Shown: positions 35,465-44,577, counted from the stretch's first letter. The stretch is DNA of 64,000 bases from Flavobacterium frigoritolerans (GCF_025847275.1 NZ_JAOZEV010000019.1:1-64000), one strand, 5' to 3'. The notes: generated by a model from the sequence alone, not told the origin. Numbers and translations are program-made.

Positions 35465-35968
35465 CTATTTTCGTATTCTTATTCCTTGTTCTTGTAATTT
35501 TAATAATGCGAGGGTTTCTGACATATCTTTTCCTTTAGAAGAACAAAAGTCTATCAAATCATATTCTATTAAGCATTTAATACTTTTTGCTTTGTCTGAA
35601 ACAGCTTTAATTTTATCAAACAATTCCTCTTTTATGTTTCCAGCTTTGAAATCTTTTTCGTTTCCACAAATAACTTTGTGAACCAACCAATTCCTTTGCT
35701 GTAAAAAAGCATTTAATTCATCTTGCAATGGCAAATTATATAGTTTTTTTTCAATTGCAATTTTAATAGCCTTGCCTAAAGTATGACTCTGGTTTTGTTT
35801 TAAAAATTTATCCGCTCGTTCTTTTGTTTCTGTGGGATTCATTTTAAGAGTAATTGAATGACTCAACGCTTGCTCAACCATTTGGGTTTTCAATACAGCT
35901 TCTCCTAGAAAACAATACAAATTAATTTCATTATTGTTTGCTGGTATTTTTATAACATTTTCTTTCAT
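35465..35968 (-). CDS. Unknown helical protein with HEPN-like RNWLVH motif
   Basis: 167 residues, no signal peptide. FLQQRNWLVHKV near residue 90 fits the Rx4H motif of HEPN-fold RNases, set between two helices as in that fold. The N-terminal KTQMVEQALSHSI fits the first HEPN helix. HEPN proteins often act as toxins or in RNA-targeting defence, but no partner antitoxin is obvious. Assignment from motif only. Confidence 0.55.
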   Translation of the reverse strand: MKENVIKIPANNNEINLYCFLGEAVLKTQMVEQALSHSITLKMNPTETKERADKFLKQNQSHTLGKAIKIAIEKKLYNLPLQDELNAFLQQRNWLVHKVICGNEKDFKAGNIKEELFDKIKAVSDKAKSIKCLIEYDLIDFCSSKGKDMSETLALLKLQEQGIRIRK

Positions 35969-36374
35969 ATGTTTTTCGTTCTAATAAAATTTCGTCTAAC
36001 TTGTATATAATTATTTATTAGTCAAAGATATCTTTTTAGTACGCAGTGTTTTTGCGCAGTAAAAAAAAAATAATTTCTCTTGAATTTTATTAACCCGATC
36101 GCACGGATTTGTAATCCGTGCCCGCAAAACATATCTTAAAAGAAAAAAGAAAATCCAGTTTTTATTAATATAGTAACTAGCGCGAAAGAATTTCCGCTTT
36201 ATCGTTGTGCATATTCGAGCGATCGAGGTTGCCTTGAGATTTAATGTTAATGATATGAAATCCAATCTATTGAGTGGCTTTTCATAATAAAGTTATTTCA
36301 CGTAAAAATACGCAGTATTTATTTAATTTTTATTACTTAATTTGTTGATATTTAAATTTTTAAATTATAAAACG
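35969..36374. other. Intergenic region holding a palindromic repeat element
   Basis: AT-rich spacer before the secreted protein gene. Its only notable content is the repeat at 36097-36224. I see no RNA gene or clear promoter. Confidence 0.4.
36097..36224. repeat. REP-like palindromic element, long copy
   Basis: Begins GATCGC and ends GCGATC. Inside is the hairpin GCACGGATT-TGT-AATCCGTGC (36101-36121), then a variable stretch and TTTCCGC..TATCGTT..G.ATATTCGAGCGATC. A shorter copy lies at 36900-36980 in the same orientation. The pair flanks one small secreted-protein gene. Confidence 0.7.
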
Positions 36375-36866
36375 ATGAAAAACTTTATTTTATTTTTACT
36401 AATTGTTATATCCTCAAAAGCTTCTTCTCAAACGACGTACACAAGCGATTTTTATTCCTATCGTGTTAACTTACCTTCAGGATTTATTTTTTCTCAAAAA
36501 TCAGGTTTTGATGTTTACGCCACTGGACCATATTTAAGTTCAATAGGTGTAATGGTCAAATCATTACCTACAAGCCCAACTGCAAGTGAATTCAATAGTG
36601 ATTGTACAAATGAAATTCTTCTTTCTCAATTTGCCAAAGGGTTGCGAAATCCACAGATTTCAAGTAGAGGGATAGGGACAGCAAATGGAAGGGATTATGC
36701 ATATTTTGTTTTAATATCAGGTTCTAATGATAAATTAAAAATGAAAAACACTTTGTTTTTTAATGGCAATTATATGTATTGGATATTGACTTCTTCAGGA
36801 GTGGAACATGAAGAAGTTTTTAGAAAAGATTTTAAAAGTGTAGTTGATTCATTTAATTTATTTTAA
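36375..36866 (+). CDS. Secreted protein of unknown function
   Basis: 163 residues from ATG 36375 (the longer frame starts with TTG). Signal peptide MKNFILFLLIVISSKASSQ, then a single alpha/beta domain (FYSYRVNLPSGFIFSQKSG; MKNTLFFNGNYMYWILTSS; FRKDFKSVVDSFNLF) resembling the fold of small periplasmic proteins that sense or stabilise partners. No named family. The gene lies between two copies of a palindromic repeat. Confidence 0.65.
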   Translation: MKNFILFLLIVISSKASSQTTYTSDFYSYRVNLPSGFIFSQKSGFDVYATGPYLSSIGVMVKSLPTSPTASEFNSDCTNEILLSQFAKGLRNPQISSRGIGTANGRDYAYFVLISGSNDKLKMKNTLFFNGNYMYWILTSSGVEHEEVFRKDFKSVVDSFNLF

Positions 36867-36899
36867 ATATGATATCTGGACAGAACTACTTTTTAACCC

Positions 36900-36980
36900 G
36901 ATCGCGTGGATTTGTAATCCGTGCACGCAAAGTATATCTGAAAAAATTTCCGCACTATCGTTATGTATATTCGAGCGATC
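36900..36980. repeat. REP-like palindromic element, short copy
   Basis: GATCGC at the left end and GCGATC at the right end. It has the same hairpin core (GGATTTGTAATCC) and the same right half as the 128-base copy, but lacks about 47 internal bases. Confidence 0.7.
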
Positions 36981-37032
36981 TGGTCTTTAAATTCGAAACC
37001 AAACGAATTCTAAAAGAAAACCTGCGCTTCCT

Positions 37033-38388
37033 CTATTCTTTTAAGTTGACTTCTTTTTTCTCGCCATCTTTATCTATGGTTACACGTTTCTCAACATTAG
37101 CCTTATCAATATAGGATTGTCTGGCAGAACCGTAATTTGTAGAGGAACCTGTATAACCCCAATAGTTATAATAATTGGTATAGCCAGATACATACGAATA
37201 GTTATAAGAGTTAGAAAAATCAAAGCTAGCCATAACAACATAGGTGCCCGGCATTAGATCTGAGAACTCAAAATGTCCTTGATCATCATATACTTTGGCT
37301 TTTTTGACAGAATAACCAAAATCAGCATTCAAAGGAACTTCTGGCATTTTTTTCTGTTTACGAATTTTCTTGTTGACTTCTACCCATTCTTCATAATAAG
37401 CAGAATTTGGAAAAAGTGTAATCTCTGTGCCTTTTGGGGCATATTGTTTTTTTGCTGTATTGACCAAACCACCCAATTTTTTACCTGAATCTGATCTTGC
37501 ATAGGCAGTACCAATAATGACACTGTTGCCTTTAGAAATCTGTTGAGCAGTTTCTTCTTTATTGAATTTGTTTTTAATAGGCTGATAGTCCAATTCCTCA
37601 TTCACGGTGATTTCCCACATTCCTTTGCCCATTGACATTTCTCTCTGCCACAGGCGATGGTCTTTTTTGTCTATAATATAATTATAAATGGCATTGGTAC
37701 TTTCTTCTGTAACTGTAACAAGCCATGTTTCGTGCTTACCCGTTCTGGGAGAGTTGTAGATAAAGCTTTTTACCTCCTTGATGGTATAATATTCTACAAG
37801 AACATTCGACTCATCGTTATAATAGAATTGTGGAAAGCGCGCTTTATAACCAACATCTAATGGCAATGTTCCTATAAAATGATCGGTCCAGTTCCAGTCT
37901 ATATAAGCTTCTTTGGGATGCAATTTCAGCTTTTTATCCTTTTTGGTTTTCTTAGAATAATAATTACCTGTAACGGTCTCACCAAAGTCGAGATTTAATT
38001 TTGAATTCTTTTCGTCGCTGGTATAACTGATTGGTTTCAGTGTTTGCTGATTTGCCACAGTGGTGCGGGTGCTGGTTCTAGAATTGTCTTTTGGAGTATA
38101 GGAATTGGTTAAACTCAACTGATTATTTGCCGCAACAATATCATAAGTCAATGATCCTTGTTTTACCCAGCTTGTATCCTTAACATAATATACCGTATAA
38201 AGGGACTTTTCGGGTTTAATGTATTTGGTATTGATATCCTTGCTGCCTGGTGCAACTGTTTTTTGGCTGAATGCAGCAAATGGAAGAAGAAGCATTACAA
38301 AAAGAAGTTGTTTTACCAGACTTGCTGTTTTATTTTTTAAAAAAGTTAATTTCATTACTAAAGAACCGTTTATACTTTTACTCTTCAT
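37033..38388 (-). CDS. Secreted protein, DUF3108-like with C-terminal beta-sandwich
   Basis: 451 residues from ATG 38388; the longer TTG frame starts upstream of the promoter box and is excluded. An internal ATG at 38355 (MKLTFLKNK) would also give a good signal peptide (LLFVMLLLPFAAFSQ). Residues about 60-290 show alternating strands, as in DUF3108-type periplasmic proteins; the last 150 residues resemble a carboxypeptidase-regulatory-like domain (AKVYDDQGHFEFSDLMPGTY) that seems interrupted by a long insert. Function unknown. It overlaps no neighbour and appears monocistronic. Confidence 0.65.
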   Translation of the reverse strand: MKSKSINGSLVMKLTFLKNKTASLVKQLLFVMLLLPFAAFSQKTVAPGSKDINTKYIKPEKSLYTVYYVKDTSWVKQGSLTYDIVAANNQLSLTNSYTPKDNSRTSTRTTVANQQTLKPISYTSDEKNSKLNLDFGETVTGNYYSKKTKKDKKLKLHPKEAYIDWNWTDHFIGTLPLDVGYKARFPQFYYNDESNVLVEYYTIKEVKSFIYNSPRTGKHETWLVTVTEESTNAIYNYIIDKKDHRLWQREMSMGKGMWEITVNEELDYQPIKNKFNKEETAQQISKGNSVIIGTAYARSDSGKKLGGLVNTAKKQYAPKGTEITLFPNSAYYEEWVEVNKKIRKQKKMPEVPLNADFGYSVKKAKVYDDQGHFEFSDLMPGTYVVMASFDFSNSYNYSYVSGYTNYYNYWGYTGSSTNYGSARQSYIDKANVEKRVTIDKDGEKKEVNLKE

Positions 38389-38426
38389 GATGATTATTTT
38401 TTGATAAAGAACAAATTTACTAATGT

Positions 38427-38434
38427 CAAATATA
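38427..38434 (-). promoter_or_regulatory. -7 box of the DUF3108-like gene
   Basis: TATATTTG on the minus strand, about 39 bases before ATG 38388. No clear -33. It rules out the TTG start at 38442. Confidence 0.4.
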
Positions 38435-38484
38435 AAAAACAATACCTGATTTCATGGGTATAAATGTATTATCCAACAATTTAC

Positions 38485-39183
38485 TCAACAAATCAGCAAC
38501 AACCTATATTCTCCTTCATTTTCGATTGGAGCTCTATGAATACATGGTAATACTTGTTGTTTTGGATGATCTACAGCCAGTCGCCAAAGGTGTCCTAGAC
38601 CTAAATTAATAGGTTCTGCATGGGGATGTACCTGATAATGTAAATCAAAATAATTTTCTTTCAAAAAGTCTTCGAATTCTTCCGCTGGTCCATCATGCAG
38701 TTCTTTTAGCTTGGCTCGAATTTCTGGAATTAGAATTTTTTGCTGTGCTTGCGAATTAGAAACAATATCACTTGCAGCTCCGTGGTAGGTGCATAAAAAA
38801 GTATCTGTTGCAATGGGCGAACGATCTACATGAAACGAATACACATCTGTAGATATGAAATCAAATTCATCATCACGTTCATAACACTTCAGTAAATTAA
38901 GAGAAGGCGAAGCTCCAAAATCAGCTAATAATTGTAAATCATTTAAGATTGTTTCTCGTGCTATATTTCCCTTTTCTGAGAGTTGGAGCGCGAGTAAATC
39001 TTCGGGAAAAACTTCGGTTATATTTTCTTTTATAGGTAGTTTGGTTACAATCTCTTTAAAATCACCATCTAAATTTCTGTACCAGCATAGGGCATTCATT
39101 TCTCCTTTGAAATTGGTATTTATAAGCTCAGAAAATGTAGTTACCATCCCAATTTGGCTGTTGTCAGAAAATGTATTGCTCAT
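38485..39183 (-). CDS. DUF1826 family protein
   Basis: 232 residues, cytoplasmic. Central YSFHVDRSPIATDTFLCTYHGAASD and C-terminal LWRLAVDHPKQQVLPCIHRAP match the DUF1826 pattern. The HxD followed about 120 residues later by HR recalls the iron and 2-oxoglutarate ligands of Fe(II) dioxygenases, but activity is unproven. In other bacteria DUF1826 genes occur near zinc-homeostasis genes; nothing of that kind is adjacent here. TAATTTTG at 39221-39228 (minus) is a plausible -7 box. Confidence 0.75.
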   Translation of the reverse strand: MSNTFSDNSQIGMVTTFSELINTNFKGEMNALCWYRNLDGDFKEIVTKLPIKENITEVFPEDLLALQLSEKGNIARETILNDLQLLADFGASPSLNLLKCYERDDEFDFISTDVYSFHVDRSPIATDTFLCTYHGAASDIVSNSQAQQKILIPEIRAKLKELHDGPAEEFEDFLKENYFDLHYQVHPHAEPINLGLGHLWRLAVDHPKQQVLPCIHRAPIENEGEYRLLLIC

Positions 39184-39388
39184 AGTATAATAGGTAAGAA
39201 GCTAGCTGCTTCATGCTTCACAAAATTATGTAATAGTAGTCAGTTAAGGCCAATTTATCTTTATAAACTTTTGGGATCATGTGCAAAAAAACGAGCTAAT
39301 TGATAATAAAATAAAATCAATGCTCAATGAAATAGGGTAGAGGTGCTGGGCTTGATTTAGATTAAGGATAACCCATTGGTTGTGATTA

Positions 39389-39531
39389 TTTAACACATAG
39401 AAACATAGGTTTAGCACGCTCAAAAAAGGCGTTACACTTGTTTTAAATGCGCATAGCTAGCTTTGTGAAAGAAATGTATTTCTTTTTGTTTTCTTTTTTA
39501 CAAATAAAATCTATGTTTCTATGTGTTTAAA
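39389..39531. repeat. MITE-like element with 20-bp terminal inverted repeats
   Basis: TTTAACACATAGAAACATAG at the left faces CTATGTTTCTATGTGTTTAAA at the right; 16 bases match perfectly and a single-base indel breaks the rest. The 100-base interior is non-coding and contains the smaller palindrome AAAGAAATGTATTTCTTT. It fits a non-autonomous mobile element or dispersed repeat. Confidence 0.65.
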
Positions 39532-39687
39532 TGAAATTTTGCGACCCGAGCTAAGCGAACAGACGAAGTAATTGCACCCAAGGGGGTAAGGATAAACTTA
39601 TTTCAGTCGTTGTTTTTATGTTTTGTATATTGAGATAAATTGAAGTAAAAAAGAAAACAGAATTATTCGATAGGACTTATGTAAAAA

Positions 39688-39728
39688 AAGAAGCTGTCTG
39701 AAAATTACTTTTCGAACAGCTTCTTTAT
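39688..39728. terminator. Terminator of the SusCD operon
   Basis: AAGAAGCTGT and ACAGCTTCTT pair, with GAAAA/TTTTC extending inward, about 95 bases after the susD-like stop on the minus strand. An A tract at its left gives the T tail on the minus strand. Confidence 0.75.
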
Positions 39729-39822
39729 TGTGTAAATAATGATGATTTGATAAATGTTGAAGATTCTAAAAGAAAAATTATTTTCAGCAGTACTGATTTT
39801 CTTTTTCTGAACCATCTAAAGT

Positions 39823-41247
39823 TTATTTTACATCAAACCATAATTTTGTAGTAAGCAAGTCTTTTCCCTGAACAGCTACTGCTGCTTGGTAACTACTTCC
39901 GTTTAATGATTGCTCTGTACCTGGGTAAAAGAAACGCGAAGGGATTTGTCCATTTAAAACTGTAGAAGGACCAGCTTTTAATACTGGATAATCAAGTCTT
40001 CTCCACTCAGCATAAGCGTCAAGACCTTGCCCAAAGAATGCAATCCATTTTTGTGTCCCAATCGATTTGGCATAATTCGTTGCATCGTACTTTACAGTTG
40101 ACTGATTAAGATAGTTAGTAATTACTGTGGCATCGGTAATACCAAATTGATTGAACGATGCTGTAATGGCGCTTTTATAAAGTTGTTCTGCATCTCCAGA
40201 AATGTAACCACGAGCTGCTGCTTCAGAAAGATTGAACAATGTTTCAGAATACGAAGCAATTACAGCTGGCGATGTCGAAGTCAGGAAGTAAGTCCCCGGT
40301 TTTGATGTTTTAGCAAAACCCTGACTATTGGCATCACTGTTTGATAATCCATTAGCAGCTCCAACATATTTATCTACAGTTGCATCTGATGGCAACTGAG
40401 CGTAAACTGGTAAACGTGGGTCGGCTAACTCATTTAATTTATCAACCAATACTTTCGAAATACGAAAATCATCACGAGTTTCGAACCAAGCGGAAGCTGG
40501 ATTTTGTTGAGGCGAACTGATATAAGTAAACTTAAAAGTTTCGGCATTGTTACTAATTACTCCAGCAGCATCTGTTGTTGCATCTATAGCTGTTTGTTTG
40601 GCTAAAGCAGGTTCTTTGTCTGAAATTCTCAATGCAATACGCAAACGAAGTGAATTCACTAGCTTTTTCCACTTCGAAATATCTCCTTTATATGACAAAT
40701 CACCAGTTACAGCTCCGTTTGCTGGATTTAGCAATGCCTGAGCTTGTTTTAGATCTTCTAGTAATCCTGTATATACTTCTTTTTGAGTATTATATGCCGG
40801 TGTCACTTTTAGACCAGCTTCTTTATATGGGATGCTTCCAAAAGCATCTGTTAGTAGTAAAAACGTCCATGAACGCAAGGTTAATGCAATTCCTTTATAA
40901 TTTGAATTTGCTTGTTGATCTGAGAACTTCAGGATTGTGTTTAAATCTGTAATCAGGGTTGCGTATCCGGTATTCCACAAAGAAGCAAAAGAGGTGTTCG
41001 ATACATCGTATCTGTCTGGCTCCGTATATTGAATTTTAGCCCAGTGCTGAACAAATAATAAAGAGGAGTTAAAATTACTATCTGATCCCCAATACAAATC
41101 AGCTCCTTGCTTTAATGATCCTGTTAACAGATAGGGAGCTAATGGTGTCTCAGTTGCATTTGGATTTTTATTAATTTCATCCAGACTGTCGTTGCAAGAG
41201 ATCAGTAACAAGGCAAATAGAGTTATATATGATATTCTTTTTAGCAT
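39823..41247 (-). CDS. SusD-like outer-membrane lipoprotein (SusD-like_2 group)
   Basis: 474 residues. Lipobox LLISC (Cys18) followed by NDSLDEINKNPNATETP, the usual start of SusD-like_2 proteins (RagB/SusD superfamily). ALTLRSWTFLLLTDAFGSIPY is the conserved TPR helix region, and the C-terminus has PSRFFYPGTEQSLN. It caps the TonB-dependent SusC pore and binds the nutrient on the cell surface. The gene is 12 bases downstream of its SusC partner. The substrate is not evident; no glycosidase is adjacent, so peptides or other oligomers are possible. Confidence 0.93.
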   Translation of the reverse strand: MLKRISYITLFALLLISCNDSLDEINKNPNATETPLAPYLLTGSLKQGADLYWGSDSNFNSSLLFVQHWAKIQYTEPDRYDVSNTSFASLWNTGYATLITDLNTILKFSDQQANSNYKGIALTLRSWTFLLLTDAFGSIPYKEAGLKVTPAYNTQKEVYTGLLEDLKQAQALLNPANGAVTGDLSYKGDISKWKKLVNSLRLRIALRISDKEPALAKQTAIDATTDAAGVISNNAETFKFTYISSPQQNPASAWFETRDDFRISKVLVDKLNELADPRLPVYAQLPSDATVDKYVGAANGLSNSDANSQGFAKTSKPGTYFLTSTSPAVIASYSETLFNLSEAAARGYISGDAEQLYKSAITASFNQFGITDATVITNYLNQSTVKYDATNYAKSIGTQKWIAFFGQGLDAYAEWRRLDYPVLKAGPSTVLNGQIPSRFFYPGTEQSLNGSSYQAAVAVQGKDLLTTKLWFDVK

Positions 41248-41259
41248 GATTTCGTGTTT

Positions 41260-44200
41260 TTAAAATTTAAGATTAACATTAAGGCTAAAACTTCTGGTAG
41301 TTGGTAAAGCCAAACTCTCTAAACCTTGTCCGTTTCCGGTATTGAAAGCTGATTCAGGGTCGATATTTGGTACATCTTTGTAAATAAAGAATAAATTACG
41401 ACCTGTTGCAGTGATACTTGCGCCTTGAAAACCAAGTTTCTTAACAAAATCTCTGTTAAAATTATAGCTCAGTTTTACTTCTCTTAGTTTTACAAAAGTT
41501 GAGCTATAAATATAAGCTTCGCTAATATTGTATGACGCTTTGTAATATTCCTGTGCACTAAGCACTGAAGTATTTGGGGTTCCATCAGTATATACTCCAT
41601 TAAAAATCATTCCATCATCATATACAGCCGCTCCGACTGGTGCCGCTCCACCTGTTACCAATGTTTTAGTATTTGCAGTATTGTTATCTGGATAATAGTA
41701 ATTTAAACCACCATTTGCTGCATCACGACCCGGAAGGGTTTGAGCCAATACACCTGTATAATTACCGGTTCTGTTGGTTCCCGAAAAAAGCTCTCCACCA
41801 ACTCTTGCATCAACAAGAAATGAAAGTTCTATATTTTTGTATGTTAATGTATTTGTTATACCTCCCATAAAGTCTGGAGTATAATGTCCTAATACTTTCT
41901 TTTGCGGATCTGCTTGTGGTAATCCGTTTGCACCTACGACTATATTTCCGTTTGAGTCACGTAGATAAGCAGTTCCGTAAAGTGCACCGTAAGCTTGTCC
42001 TACAGATGCCAATACATCTACACCGCCAGAAGTAGCAATTGTATAGTTTTTAATCTGTTTTTCATAGTCAAGAATATCTACTTTGCTTATGTTCTTTGAA
42101 TAATTTACACCCACATTCCATTTAAAATTGGGAGTTTGAATAGGAGTTCCATCCAATTGAATTTCTATACCATGATTGTTTATTTTACCTGCATTGATTA
42201 ATTGTGAATCATAACCACTAGCTGTAGTTGTTTTTATTTCCAAAATTTGGTCAAAACTATTGGTGTTATAATACGCAACATCAAGATGCAATCTGTTTTT
42301 CCAGAAAGAAGATTCTAAACCTACTTCGGTAGAACGAGTCGTTTCTGGTTTCAAGTTTTCATTAAGCTTCTTTTTAGAAGAAGTTTGAATTGGGTTTCCG
42401 TCGAATGCGGCTTGAAAATTGTAAACTGTTGCCAATTGATACGGATCTGCATCGTTACCAACTTCAGACCAGCCACCACGTAGTTTTAAGAAATCAAGCG
42501 TATTGCTTTTCAGATTCAAAGCATCAGATACTACTAAACTACCACTAATAGAAGGATAGAAATAAGAACGGTTATTGCGAGGTAATGTTGACGACCAATC
42601 GTTACGTCCGGTAACATTTAAAAAGGCATAATTTTTATAGCCCAATTGTGCCGAAGCATATACACTATACACTTTTAATTCTGAGTATAAGTTTGAAGAT
42701 GTTAATGGATCTCTTGAATTTGTTAATGTGTATAAATCGGGTACCGCTAAACGTGGTGCTTTTTGATAATTGTTTGCATCTTTATGGTTGCGTATGTTGA
42801 ATCCGGCAAGAGCATCTACGCTAAAATCATCGTTCACTTTTTTAGTATATTGAAAGATACCTTCTGTATTTCTTTCATCTACCGTATAAGCATCTTCTGC
42901 ATACGATCCAAAAGGAGTTCCGTTTGTACCGTACTTAATTTCGTATTTTCTACGATCATTATAATAATCAACTCCTGTACGGAATTTAAAAAGAAGCCCA
43001 TCTATAATTTTTGCTTCTAAATGAATATCTCCTATAAAACGGTTGCGTTGTTGACTTGTTGTATTGTAATAAGCATTCCAATAGGGATTGCTGTAGTAGC
43101 TGTTATTCCAGTTAACATCTCTATTGTTTCTAAGTTCATCTGTATCTACCTGACGTCCGAACCAAAGAAACTGAAGCATAACACCTGCAGCACGGTTACC
43201 TGATGGACCACCTGGCAATGTTGGAGCAGTGGTAACAATATAGTTGGCCGTTACCCCAATTTTTACGTTTTTAGCTATTTGGTAGTTTGTGTTAACAGTA
43301 AAGTTTGTTTTGTTTATTTCACTGTTAGGCACTGTTCCTAATTGTTTTTGATTATTGACTCCTAAACGGAAATCTGATTTTTCATCTGACTTGGCTATAG
43401 AGACACTATTATCATAAGTAAGTCCAGTATTAAAGAAATTCTTCACATTATTTGGATGAGCTACAAAAGGAACAGCTACTCCTTTAGAGTTAAACTGAGG
43501 AATAAGGCGTCCGTCTAATTTAGGCCCCCAACTTTCATCAACTCCATCATTGATTCCGCCTCCTTTACCATCTACATAACTAAACTTTCCATTTGAGCCT
43601 TGTCCAAATGAATTCTGAAATTTAGGTAAAGTGGCAACTTGAGAGACTGTTATTCCTGAACTGACACTTATACCGAGCCCTTTTTGACCTTTTCCTGATT
43701 TTGTCGTTATAAGAACAACGCCATGTGCAGCACGTGAACCATAAAGTGCAGCGGCATTAGGGCCTTTTAGCACCGTTAATGTTTCGATATCCTGAGGATT
43801 TAAATCGGCAATTGCATTTCTGAAATCACGAGTTGCTCCACCAACGCTTCCTAATTGTGAGTTATCTACAGGAACTCCATCGACTACAAATAGTGGTTGG
43901 TTATTTCCAGAAATAGACGTTTCTCCACGAATAATAATACGTGATGATCCCATATCTCCTTGTGAATTGGTGATGCGTACTCCCGCTAATTTACCACTAA
44001 GACTATTTAAAAAATTCGTTTCTTTTGTTTCTGACAGCTCTTTGCCTTTAAGGGCTTGGGTTGTATATCCTAAAGATTTTTTTTCTTTTGTAATCCCTAG
44101 TGCGGTAACAACTACTTCTGATAATGCATTCTGTTCTTCAGTAAGAGTAATAGTAACTGGATTTCGATTAACTACAATTTCTGTTTTTTTATATCCTAAA

Positions 44201-44451
44201 TAACTTACTATTAATGTATAAGGAAATTTTTGCCCTGTTTGGAAATAAAACTTCCCATCAAAATCTGTTACAGCTCCGTGTGTGGTTCCTTTAATGTTTA
44301 TTGAAGCACCTATAATAGGCTGCTTTGTAGCAGCATCGAGTACTATTCCTTCGAGTTTAGATTGGATTAACGGACTAGTTTCTTGCGCTTTAATCCCTAT
44401 GGAAATCAACAAAATGCATAAAAATGCATATCCATTTAATTTTTTTTTCAT
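41260..44451 (-). CDS. SusC/RagA-family TonB-linked outer-membrane transporter
   Basis: 1063 residues from ATG 44451 (the longer frame lacks an ATG and runs through the leader). Signal peptide (LCILLISIGIKAQ), then a carboxypeptidase-regulatory-like domain (LEGIVLDAATKQPIIGASIN), a TonB box region (SEVVVTALGITKEKKSLGY), the plug (VRITNSQGDMGSSRIIIRG) and a 22-strand barrel ending in aromatic LNVNLKF. It imports the ligand captured by SusD using TonB energy. Its promoter lies over 200 bases upstream. Confidence 0.95.
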   Translation of the reverse strand: MKKKLNGYAFLCILLISIGIKAQETSPLIQSKLEGIVLDAATKQPIIGASINIKGTTHGAVTDFDGKFYFQTGQKFPYTLIVSYLGYKKTEIVVNRNPVTITLTEEQNALSEVVVTALGITKEKKSLGYTTQALKGKELSETKETNFLNSLSGKLAGVRITNSQGDMGSSRIIIRGETSISGNNQPLFVVDGVPVDNSQLGSVGGATRDFRNAIADLNPQDIETLTVLKGPNAAALYGSRAAHGVVLITTKSGKGQKGLGISVSSGITVSQVATLPKFQNSFGQGSNGKFSYVDGKGGGINDGVDESWGPKLDGRLIPQFNSKGVAVPFVAHPNNVKNFFNTGLTYDNSVSIAKSDEKSDFRLGVNNQKQLGTVPNSEINKTNFTVNTNYQIAKNVKIGVTANYIVTTAPTLPGGPSGNRAAGVMLQFLWFGRQVDTDELRNNRDVNWNNSYYSNPYWNAYYNTTSQQRNRFIGDIHLEAKIIDGLLFKFRTGVDYYNDRRKYEIKYGTNGTPFGSYAEDAYTVDERNTEGIFQYTKKVNDDFSVDALAGFNIRNHKDANNYQKAPRLAVPDLYTLTNSRDPLTSSNLYSELKVYSVYASAQLGYKNYAFLNVTGRNDWSSTLPRNNRSYFYPSISGSLVVSDALNLKSNTLDFLKLRGGWSEVGNDADPYQLATVYNFQAAFDGNPIQTSSKKKLNENLKPETTRSTEVGLESSFWKNRLHLDVAYYNTNSFDQILEIKTTTASGYDSQLINAGKINNHGIEIQLDGTPIQTPNFKWNVGVNYSKNISKVDILDYEKQIKNYTIATSGGVDVLASVGQAYGALYGTAYLRDSNGNIVVGANGLPQADPQKKVLGHYTPDFMGGITNTLTYKNIELSFLVDARVGGELFSGTNRTGNYTGVLAQTLPGRDAANGGLNYYYPDNNTANTKTLVTGGAAPVGAAVYDDGMIFNGVYTDGTPNTSVLSAQEYYKASYNISEAYIYSSTFVKLREVKLSYNFNRDFVKKLGFQGASITATGRNLFFIYKDVPNIDPESAFNTGNGQGLESLALPTTRSFSLNVNLKF

Positions 44452-44472
44452 TACTTTGTTTTGGTTTAATAA

Positions 44473-44577
44473 ATAAGGCAAGCCGAAAGTAGATTTACTC
44501 CGCTTTTGCTTCCTTATAGAGATGTACAATTTCTTTAAGCTTCACCATTTCTGCTGCAACAGAAATGGTTTTTTTTT
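44473..44577 (-). promoter_or_regulatory. Structured leader of the SusCD mRNA
   Basis: Two hairpins lie in the leader. Hairpin A (44544-44569): a 10-bp perfect stem ACCATTTCTG/CAGAAATGGT; read on the plus strand it is followed by nine T and looks like an intrinsic terminator. Hairpin B (44473-44517): ATAAGGCAAGC opposite GCTTCCTTAT with an inner AGTA/TACT pair. On the minus strand a 17-codon ORF (MVKLKEIVHLYKEAKAE) begins at the foot of hairpin A. It may be an attenuator or the end of a plus-strand small RNA. No known riboswitch recognised. Confidence 0.4.

Larger units (their letters stand above)
39184..39822. other. Intergenic region with an inverted-repeat element and a terminator
   Basis: No protein gene seen. 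Contents: a possible -7 box for the DUF1826 gene near 39221, the inverted-repeat element 39389-39531 and the SusCD terminator 39688-39728. Confidence 0.5.

Noticed and set aside
35394-35681. 95-codon plus-strand frame
   Set aside because: It is antisense to the HEPN-like gene at 35465-35968, which has clear protein character.
36011-36265. 84-codon minus-strand frame over the repeat at 36097-36224
   Set aside because: It runs through the palindromic repeat element, has no plausible protein character and no neighbours to support it.
44452-44529. 26-residue N-terminal extension of the SusC-like protein
   Set aside because: It begins with TTG, runs through leader hairpin B and would bury the signal peptide; the ATG at 44451 gives a standard one.
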